A stretch of DNA of 64,000 nucleotides from Taeniopygia guttata (taxonomy: Eukaryota > Chordata > Aves > Passeriformes > Estrildidae), in NCBI RefSeq assembly GCF_048771995.1, contig NC_133050.1:3794501-3858500 (forward strand). Reading direction: 5' to 3'. The notes below the pieces were generated by a model. It was not told the DNA's origin. It saw only the letters and a program-made list of their open reading frames with translations, and searched no databases. Of the stretch, positions 56,201 through 64,000 are shown in pieces; position 1 is the stretch's first letter; each line of letters begins with the position of its first letter. Both the position numbers and the translations under genes were made by a program.

Positions 56201-57922
56201 TTTGAAGGAGGCTGCAGCATGTCTAGCACCCTGCCATGTGGCAACAGAAACCTGCTGTGTGATTGCCTGAAGCTGTAGAGATCTATTGTTGTGTGAACGT
56301 AACTGTGAAACCATGTTCTGTAAGGTCTGAATTCTGGAGTCAGTCCATGGCCGGTGCTGCACCCAGGGGCACCAGCCCATGCTGCACACGCTGCTCCCTT
56401 CCCAGAGGCCGCACGGGCTCTGCTCCAGGCTCCAGGCTCCTGCCAGGGCCGATGGAGCCGTGGCCTGGTGGGGCTGCGGGGTGGCACCGCGGCTCCCCGG
56501 GCAGCAGCCGGCCCTCTGCCCCCTCCAGAGCCAGCGCCAGTGTTTGGTGCCAGCACCTGCACGGGGAGCCCTGCAGGCGCTGTTGTCTGGCTGCTGCCAA
56601 TAAGGGGCAGGGGGCAGAGGCAGGGCTGGCGGCCAGCCCGGGCCCTCGCGGCTGCCCAGGCCAGGTGCTGTGACCGAGGCCCCCCGACACAGAGCTCTGG
56701 GCCCGCAGAGCTGCTGCCACCATGGGGAGGGTGGCCAGGTCTCCTGGAGCAGGGCTGCGGAGGCACTGCTGCCGCGGTGGCTCTGGACCCCAAAGAAACA
56801 GCAATGGAACGTGCACAAGAACAGCAGGTCTGCTTGCAGCACTTCCCTTGGCTGCTCCTTTAGGGTGCTTGCACCACACTCGGAGACACAGAACACCTTC
56901 TTTTCCTCTGAGCGGTATTCCTGTCCTCTGCACTTTCCCAATGCACCAGGTATTAGCTGCTGGATTCAACTAGACACACAAACTGCTGCATTAAACTTTC
57001 CACTTGGCTGGTTTTTTATTCCAGAATGCTTTAAAAATGCACAGAAAAGTCCAATGAGATGTGACTGTGTCTCTGTCCTGTGAATTTCACTAGATACTGG
57101 AGCTTTTGTGTTGCTGCTAATCCCTTCTATGGAAAAAATTAATTCTAGGGAAGAGCAACATCATCTGACAGACACCAAGTGTTGCCAGCAGTTGCTCCAG
57201 GTGCTCCTGCCAACAGCCCCTGCAGGCAGGAGCACAGCCCCCAGTGCACGTGGGTTTGGCTCCCTCTGGCACAGAAGCCCCCCAGGGGCTCAGATCTCTG
57301 GGGCAGGAGACGGGCACCAGCCCTGCCAGGGCTCGGGGGTGGCAGGTCTGCCTGGGTGGGGACTCTGCCACAGCTGCTGGTGTCAGCGCTCCCCGGGCCC
57401 CAGGGCTCAGAGCAGCATTCGTGCCCTGGCCCACAGTTCCTTGTGTGTGCCACACCCGCGGGTTTAGGGTGGCCACAGGCCGTGCCAGCTTCTATGGAAG
57501 GTCCCGTGCCCTTCCCAGCGCGGCTGCGTCGGCAGCCCTGGGGGCTCCTACTGCTGCCCTGAGCCCACCGAGCAGGGCAGCATTTGCTGATGGTCTGAGA
57601 CGTTCCTAAAGATCCCGTCGGGCTGTCTTAGACACTTGGGGCCAGGGATTCCTTCCAACCTGGGCCACTTTGGGTGGGCGGGGGGCGGCCCCAGGGCTGG
57701 CGGCGCAGCAGGGCTGCCTGTCCTGCAGCTCTCCATCCTCTTTCCCCCACTGCATCTCCCTGCCTCAGGCACTGGGCTGAAACCTGGCCTAAGGACAGCT
57801 GCAGGGCCACCAGGCCCGCTGCTCCCCCTGTGTCTCTCTGGGCCTCTCCCTGCCACCCTCGGGCCCTGTCACACAGATACCTTGGCACTGAACGCTGCCT
57901 CGGGCTGCTCTGTCCTTTGCAG
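56201..57922. other. No gene recognised, GC-rich
   Basis: Long overlapping open frames on both strands at 56057-56969 reflect high GC content. None shows a known domain. Upstream exons of the MROH-like gene should lie here if the locus were complete, but none could be supported. Confidence 0.35.
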
Positions 57923-60349
57923 ACAACTGTGGTGATGTGGAAGATCCTCCAGGAGCCCTGTGTCCCAGATATAGTGATGGAGCATTTCTGGCAGTTATTT
58001 GTGCATCTGCTCTTCCAAGTGTTCTTCAGCACCAAAGAGATGCCAGAGGCTGTTGATACCTTCTGGAGGGGATGCCAGGAAGAACACAGCCTTGCCACCA
58101 GCCCCAACAGGTGCTCCATCCCAGTCCTTCTGTCCCTGCCACATGGCCAGGGCAGGAGCCAGTGCTCCCAGTGTGACCTGAGCTTTGATCTGCACTCAGG
58201 TTTGCAGTGAGGACCCTGAAATCCCTGCTCTGCCAAATGGACTATGAGGATGTGGTGGTGTCAATGGAACGCAAGCGTGGCTGGGACACGCTGCTGTGTG
58301 CTGACACCCACCACTGTGCCGTGGGTCTGCTGGCCAGGTGAGACCCTCTTCTCCCCATTGCTCCCGGCATTTGTGCTCTGTGTCTGGGGTATCCCACTCA
58401 GTCCCTGTGGCTGTGGGCCAGAGGGATGAGGCGTGGCCAAGCAGACTGGAAAAGGCTGGGAGAGGAGGGTGCCCAGTAGCAGCCACATCTCAAAGGGCCC
58501 AGGTCCCCCTGCAGGGTGGGGGGTGAGGACAAGAACTGCGTCAGTCTGTCCTGGGAAGGGCTTCTCCCCCCGGCTCAGGGTCTTAGTGTCATAGGAGTGG
58601 GCCCCCAGACGGATAATCATTATAATTGACTCCATGTATTGCAGAAGTCTGATCAATAATAGTCTTTATTAAGAAACCCATTGTTCTTATAGATAGGTAT
58701 GATATAGGTTGATTTAATTGGTTTTCTAGTCTAAACACTATCACCATTAGTTAATTAAGAAAGCACCCTTTGGTAGACAAATCTCCGTAACATATTCCAC
58801 ATGTTCACAATACCAGGTGCAGCACGTTAAGATAAGAATGTTTTTTCATTCTTTCCTCTGATCTTCTCAGACTTTCTCAGGCAATGCCTGGGAAAGCTGT
58901 CTGTTTCTCTCTGAGGCCAGAGAGCTGCTGCCACATCTTAGTGCCATTTTCCGCCTTCCAGGGAGATGCGCAATGAATCCATCTGCTTGTGCAAGAGCAT
59001 CTCAGGCTGTCTCCTTGAGCTGCTCAGCAAAGAGATGCCATACTGGAACTTCCCTGCCCTGGCATTCCTTGTGGAGGTGAGTCTGAAGGCCAGCACTGCC
59101 TCCCGGCTCTCTGCCCTCTCGCAGCCACAGCTGCCTGGGACGGTGCCCACGCCCTGTGCTGCTGCCTGGGCCCGGCCCTGTGCGGTTCTGGGCTCCTGCC
59201 GGCCGGGTCCCCTGTCACTGCCCTGTGCCTTTCAGGTCCTGCATTGCCTGGACTTGAGTGCAGGCAGTGACAGCATCATGGATCTCTTGTCGAGGCACTT
59301 GCTGAGTGAGCACACAGAGATGCGCCGCCAGGTTCTAAGGGCCCTCCTCTTGCTCAGGGATAATCCCTCGCTGGTAAGGAGGGGGCAGCAGCTGAAGCCC
59401 TGCAGGCAGCGTGGGGCTGGGGAACGCAGTCACTGGAACTTGGCTGGGCTTCAGGCACTGGGGCAGCCACTCCCAGCTCTCCTGCCTCCCACTTCAGCTG
59501 CCCGAGTGCTTCGGGACAGGCCTTTGGCCTCTAGGCCCTGTGGCAGCAGGGTGGCCTTTCACACACTTTTGTTCTGCACAGGCCAAAAGAATGTAGAGCC
59601 TGACCAAAAGCCTCGGGGAGCTCCTGCAGGAAAATGATAGTGATATGGTCAGGATGACCACTGTTCTGTTAAGTGATTTGTTCCTGGATAATGACGCCCC
59701 AATACCCAGCCCCATCGCCCTGCAGCTGGCTAAGATGCTCCTGCCACTCTTTGACCACGTAAGGCTCTGTGCCCTCAGCCTGGGCGACTGGCTGCTGCCC
59801 AGACACTTGGTGCCCTGTGGAGATGCAGGCCTGAGCCAACGTGGGCCAGAGTCAGCTGATGCCAAGGTCTTGTTCCCTTCCTGTTACACAGGAGGATAGC
59901 CATGTGCAGCAGCTCTCCATGTTTGTCTTTCGAACCTTGCTGTCTGCTGTAGTAGAAGGAAAGAAGCCCCTGATGACACAAGTGTGTCAGAGCCTGCTCC
60001 CACTCATCTTCCACTGCCATGATGAGAACCAGCGAGTGGCAGAGGTGAGGACTCACGGGCTGCTGCTGTTCCCCTGGCAGGGGCTGGGCTGCCTCCTGCC
60101 CTGGCGCCTCGCAGGCTGCAGCCTCCTCCAGGTCCTGGCACAGGGATGCTGATCCTGGGCCCTGGGCTGCGGGGCCATTTCCGTGTCTCTATTGCTCTCC
60201 AGGCTTCTCAGGAAACCCTGCTTTGTGCAGCCAAATTCCTGAACAGGAGAGATCTTGAAAAATCTGAAAAGGAGAAACTGTGGAGGTTCACTGAGATCCT
60301 GATAAGGAGGGCAGGGAAGCTGCAGCCTCAGCCTGGAGACGCCCTCTGA
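57923..60349 (+). pseudogene. Maestro HEAT-like repeat (MROH) gene, 3' exons with one stop
   Basis: MROH proteins are built of HEAT-type helical repeats; their molecular role is poorly known. Eight exons join in phase with GT-AG borders: 57923-58110, 58200-58337, 58962-59076, 59236-59373, 59582-59758, 59892-60044 and 60203-60349. The terminal peptide is GKLQPQPGDAL-stop. Recognisable blocks: FAVRTLKSLLCQMDYEDVVV, HTEMRRQVLRALLLL, LGELLQENDSDMVRMT, QSLLPLIFHCHDENQRVAE. The exon at 59582 begins AKRM-stop-SL; the TAG at 59594-59596 replaces a codon that is tryptophan in the usual family sequence (a single G-to-A change). All else is open. No 5' exons were found. The family is strongly multicopy in songbirds, so this is either a recent pseudogene or a truncated copy. 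Confidence 0.75.
58587..58935 (-). mobile_element. Solo LTR (349 bp) with 6-bp target duplication
   Basis: Flanked by TCTTAG at 58581-58586 and 58936-58941. Read on the minus strand it begins TGTGGCAGCAGCTCTC and ends CTCCTATGACA, with AATAAAGAC near 58668. A 6-bp duplication points to a class II (ERVK-like) element. It lies in the MROH-like intron between exons 58200 and 58962 and ends 26 bases before the downstream acceptor site. Confidence 0.9.
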
Positions 60350-60435
60350 GCGCGGTGCTCGGTGTGTGGGCTGGTAGCTGTGCCCCTGCGCACTGCTGCA
60401 GCCCGAGGATGCAAAGGCACTTCTTCAGGCTGTGA

Positions 60436-61072
60436 GGTCAGTGTGACATCACAGAGAGATGTGTGACGTCACAGAGATATCAGTGTGACATCACAGAGAT
60501 GTCAGTGTGACATCACAAAATGCTGTGTGACATCACAGGTGCGGTGTGACATCACAGAGAAGTCCGTGTAACATTAGAGAGAGCTGTGTGACGTCACAGA
60601 GATGTCAGTGTGATATCATAGAGATGTCAGTGTGACATCAGAGAGACCTGTGTGACATCACAGAGATGTGTGTGACATCACAGAGAGCTGTGTGACATCA
60701 GCGTGATGTCTGTGTGACATCACAGAGAGCTCTATGATGTCACAGATATGTCAGTGTGACATCACAGAGAGCTGTGTGACTTCACAGTCTCAGGGTGACA
60801 TCAGAGAAATGTCTGTGTGACATCACAGGAGGTTGTGTGACATCACAGAGATGTCAGTGGGACATCACAGAGATGTCTGTGTGATGTCACAGGTATGTCC
60901 TTGTTACATCACAGAGAGCTGTGTGACATCACAGAGATGTCACAAAGACATTAAGGAGATGCCAGTGTGACATCACAGAGATGTCAGTGTGACATCACAG
61001 AGGGCGGTGTGACATCACAGAGTGCTGTGTGACATCACAGAGATGTCAGTGTGACAGCACAGAGAGCTGTGT
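60436..61072 (+). repeat. 20-22-bp minisatellite of TGACATCA words
   Basis: About 28-30 units of the form GTGTGACATCACAGAGATGTCA or GTGTGACATCACAGAGAGCT. The core TGACATCA is one base from the palindromic CRE TGACGTCA. Two perfect TGACGTCA sites occur at 60464-60471 and 60589-60596. Other units carry TGATGTCA, the complementary deamination product. The array starts about 90 bp after the MROH-like stop and ends at the ERV LTR. Confidence 0.9.
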
Positions 61073-61074
61073 GA

Positions 61075-61383
61075 TGTGGGACTCAGATTCAGTCAAAGAA
61101 AGAAACTGAGAGTTTCTAGCCAGGCAAAAGCCTGGGAAAGAGGTGGGAAGGAATGTAAATAATTCTTGATCTCTCTTGTTCTCACACTGTTTATAGTTAA
61201 GTTCTATCACTGTGCGTCAGGCACTCTGAACCAATGTTGTAGCTTGTTTTCACTTTAGGACCAATGGATTTAACCTTTGCGAAGCTCTGTATAAAAGAGC
61301 AGTGTATTTTGAATAAATCGGAGTTTCACTCTCACAGCCTCCTGAGTCAGTCTTCTCATTCCCGTCCTGCCTCGACAGCGACA
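61075..61383 (+). mobile_element. ERV 5' LTR (309 bp)
   Basis: Starts TGTGGGACTC (or three bases earlier at TGATGTGG), ends CAGCGACA. It has two CCAAT boxes (about 61229 and 61260), TATAAAA at 61290-61296 and AATAAA at 61312-61317, all in the right order and spacing. It is followed immediately by a tRNA-Trp-like primer-binding site. No matching 3' LTR lies in the window. Confidence 0.75.
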
Positions 61384-61500
61384 TCTGGTGACCGCCGACG
61401 TGAAGACACCTTACCCTGAAAACAGGGTCTGGTGACTCCCGACGTGGGGTCACACCCTGCCCTGAAGGGACAGGGTCTGGTGACCTGAAGTGGAATTGCG
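61384..61500 (+). repeat. Primer-binding site region repeated about three times
   Basis: TGGTGACCGCCGACGTGA at 61386-61403 resembles the tRNA-Trp primer site of alpharetroviruses (TGGTGACCCCGACGTGAT) with a small insertion. The word TCTGGTGAC recurs at 61384, 61428 and 61476, the second time followed by TCCCGACGTGG. Each unit ends in CCCTGAA-then-ACAGGG sequence. Confidence 0.7.
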
Positions 61501-61741
61501 GCCTCGGTAGCAGACCTGAACTTCAGCGTCTTGCGGGGGGGTCTCCTCTGGCGCGGTTCCACGCCAACAGCCTGGAGGCTGTGATCAGACACCTCTGCCT
61601 GCTTAAGAAAGGTAACGCTGGAAGTCCACGCCTTCTGGAGAAGGCTGGGTCCTGTTGGACCGTGGACTGGCTCTTAAGAGCCTGGAACTGAGCGGGACGG
61701 GTTTTCCCTGGAATAGCAGACTGTCGGACTCTTGAAGTTGA

Positions 61742-63195
61742 CATCTGCTAGGGAAAAGTTTCCTAAAAACGGGAAACCAGCCATCGGCAGTCGAGGAAGC
61801 AGTCTTAACTGCCTGGCGAGCCAGTTTCCCTCTTCTCGGAGCTCGGCTCTCTGAGAAGGCCCTGATCAGACTTTTGTGTTGGGCCCGGGACTGGGGATTT
61901 TCTGTAAATCCAACGTTCCCCTTTGATCGTAAGGTCTGGCTCAACATTGGACGCCGTCTCACGGCGCGAATGCGCGAAGGAGACGCCACCACGTCCGACC
62001 TGGCTGTGATTTGGGCGGGCATCGACATAACCTTTTACACAGGCAGGGATTCCGACCGGAACGTTTCGGGATCCCGGAGGCGGACCGCACCGCAGCCCGT
62101 GTGGCGGCTGGCTGCGCGGCCGCCCCCTGCGCAGAGAGCGGTACCGCCGACACTGCCCGCCCCTCCCGAGGGGGCCGGGGTGCCTTTGCCACAGCTACCA
62201 GCTTCGGCACACCCGGCATTGCATGGAGTGCACGGGGCGGCCCCGGACTGGCGGGAGCCGCCGCCGCCCGCGGCCCCGCAGCCTCCCCCCTTCCAAACTG
62301 CATTTGCGGGGGGACCAGCGCTGCCCGCGGCGCCGGGCGCAGCGGGGGCGGGTGTCGCCCCCCGACTCCTTTGCTGATGGAGCCTGCGCACCCGGTGATG
62401 CAGCCTTCGGTCCATCCCCTGGCACGCCCGCCGCCACCCGCAGGAATTCCGACTCCCGCGCTGGAGGCGCCAGCCCTGCTGACGACGGACTTCACTGTCA
62501 CGCCCACGGCTGCTCCGGAAGCAGCAGCAGCAGCGACTCCGCCCAACCTGGAACCACCGGCGTCACTCCCGGGAGGAACAGCCGCAGCCACGGCGCTGCC
62601 TCCTGCGTTCCGGCTGGAAGAGCCGCCGCCGCCGCCCCCGGCCCCGCCGGGAGATGCGGCCGCAGCGCCCGCCCCGCGAGACGCGGGGGAGGGGCGCCCA
62701 CAGGGCGCCGCGGTTCCGCCCCGCAATTCGGTGGCCAAGAGCCCCGTGTTGGACAATGAGTCCAGCCCTTCGTCCCCTCCAGAGTGTACCGAACTCTGCC
62801 CCTCCGAGGGGGAGCCGGCGGGGGGGGACACCGGCTTGGGCAGCAGCAGCACCACTGCTGCTCGTCCCGGAGCTGGGACTGAGGGGAGTGGGGCCGCAAG
62901 TCAGGGAGCTGTGCAGCGATCGGTTTTATTCCGCAGCAGCACAGACACTCGGGGACAGGAGAGCAGCCCCTTGTATTGGGCGGGCGTGGGTGGTGCAGAG
63001 AGTCTTGGAGCCCGGGTGAAATCCTATATTGCGGGGAAACAGCCGCACCTCGCACCCTGCGGATCCTGCTCTCGTGGGTTGCGGAGCGGGATGCCGAAGA
63101 GCTGTGGAAGAAACCATGGCTGGGCAGGGTGGGGGAAGGGCAGAAGCTCAGAGGAATTTCTAAGTTTCTCAGAGTCTGTTGGGGGCGTGCACTGA
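61742..63195 (+). pseudogene. ERV gag, matrix-like and proline/alanine-rich part
   Basis: After the LTR and leader, a frame open from 61742 encodes a matrix-like helical region (LLCWARDWGFSVNPTF, FDRKVWLNIGRRLTARM, DATTSDLAVIWAGIDITF) to about 62040, without an obvious ATG. It then becomes low-complexity and stops at 62377. A second frame (62011-63195) continues as a very Ala/Pro/Gly-rich stretch, as between matrix and capsid in class II gags. One frameshift near 62040-62100 would therefore have separated them. No capsid major-homology motif, nucleocapsid zinc knuckle or pol is found, and the sequence after about 63080 is unrelated. It is a truncated, inactive relic. Confidence 0.5.
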
Positions 63196-64000
63196 TGTAT
63201 GAGGTTGGGAGAGGCCACTCATTTATCAGTGGTCTTAGAGTGCCCCGGGGATCCCAAGTTCAGGGATCCCAGGAAATACCAAAAGGAGGCCGGGGGACTC
63301 TTGGCTCGGCAGAGAGTCTGGGCTCCCCCCGGCCGGGTTTGGGACACATGGCCTTGCCCACGGGGCCAGGTCCTCCGCCTTTCCTAGCGGGGCTGGGTCC
63401 TAGAGTCCACCGCTGGCTCTTAAAAAAAACAAAAACAAAACAAAACAAAACAAAAAAGGCGGAAAGAGCTGCGTGTTTTCACTAACAGCGGAAAGAGCTG
63501 CGTGTTTTCACTAACAGCTCAAAGTCCTGGGAAGCCACGGATCAAACTCAGCCCAAGTGATTGAATTAAGGGCTGTGGCCATGGCATTTCAGAGATTTCA
63601 TGGCATTTCAGAGGTTTCTCAAGTGTTGTGAATTTGGTCCTTTCTGAATTGGGTCAATTTCACTCAATTGTTTTGAAAGCCTTGAGGATGTAGTTTGGAC
63701 CTAAGTTCGATTTCATCACTCAAGCTGTCCATTGAGGACATGATTGCACAGGCAAAGCCTTGCATGGTTTTTCTATTAAGTGCACACACCTTGCAAAAGT
63801 AATTCTGATGAATGCCAATCAAGGCAAACCTGCTGCACCTTACTGGCTGGGACAGATCCCAGAGACCTAAAGGCTTTGCAGCTCTGGCAGAGAGATGTTA
63901 CTCATTTTGTCAAATTCAAATTTGGCTGATTTGGGTATGTGCACATGTTGTAAATACCTTCTTTTCTGTCAGGTCATACTCACACTGGGAAATGGGTTTT
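63196..64000. other. No gene recognised; A/C tract
   Basis: (AAAAC)n tract at 63422-63458. A 27-bp word (GCGGAAAGAGCTGCG to CACTAACAG) occurs twice in tandem at 63460-63517. The rest is unique-looking A/T-rich DNA. Confidence 0.45.

Noticed and set aside
56057..56941. 294-codon minus-strand open frame
   Set aside because: High-GC region open on both strands, with no recognisable domain, splice signal or repeat support.
60436..61072. CRISPR-like direct repeats
   Set aside because: Units are contiguous and degenerate without unique spacers, in a vertebrate genome; it is a minisatellite.
61959..62855. 298-codon minus-strand open frame
   Set aside because: Low-complexity Gly/Ala/Ser antisense of the proline/alanine-rich gag region, with no domain.

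Overview
This window is genomic DNA from a bird, most likely a songbird (passerine). The evidence is many CR1 LINE pieces, several endogenous retroviruses (ERVs) and solo LTRs, and split genes with GT-AG introns. The genes also belong to families known to be amplified in songbirds: a family-14-type olfactory receptor, a PIM1-like kinase and a maestro HEAT-like (MROH) gene. No bacterial or phage features, tRNA, rRNA or CRISPR array were seen. Most of the window is repeat or non-coding.

Layout. 0.9-15.7 kb: two satellite families (a 36-bp minisatellite and a ~187-bp repeat) occur in plus orientation on the left (0.9-2.8 kb) and in minus orientation on the right (13.1-15.7 kb). Together they form a mirror-image pair around CR1 fragments and a frameshifted olfactory receptor pseudogene (7.9-8.8 kb, minus). 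16.2-17.2 kb: an orphan CpG-rich promoter-like block followed by a 63-bp minisatellite. 18.9-21.4 kb: a complete five-exon PIM-like serine/threonine kinase with all catalytic residues. It is followed at 21.7-22.8 kb by a decayed tandem copy. 24-32 kb: an ERV env remnant, GC-rich repeats and a short telomere-like repeat. 34-47.2 kb: an ELL/ELL2-like RNA polymerase II elongation-factor locus. Its central exon block has been tandemly duplicated in a splice-compatible way. The last exon carries a stop codon and is abutted by an LTR. 47.2-50.5 kb: a patchwork of at least two ERVs with different primer-binding sites, gag pieces and an integrase piece. 57.9-60.35 kb: eight terminal exons of an MROH-like gene with one internal stop and a solo LTR in an intron. 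60.4-61.1 kb: a minisatellite built from TGACATCA/TGACGTCA words. 61.1-63.2 kb: the 5' LTR, a repeated primer-binding region and a gag part of another ERV.

The genes do not form a pathway. They are members of multicopy families lying among retroelements. The PIM-like gene is the only locus that looks intact. The ELL-like locus keeps open frames over nine splice-compatible exons but lacks its 5' end. The receptor and MROH loci each carry a single disabling lesion, so both could be recent pseudogenes or could reflect sequencing or assembly errors. Three solo LTRs have intact target-site duplications and give clean insertion events. All family names come from reading the sequence by eye against remembered families; nothing was searched.
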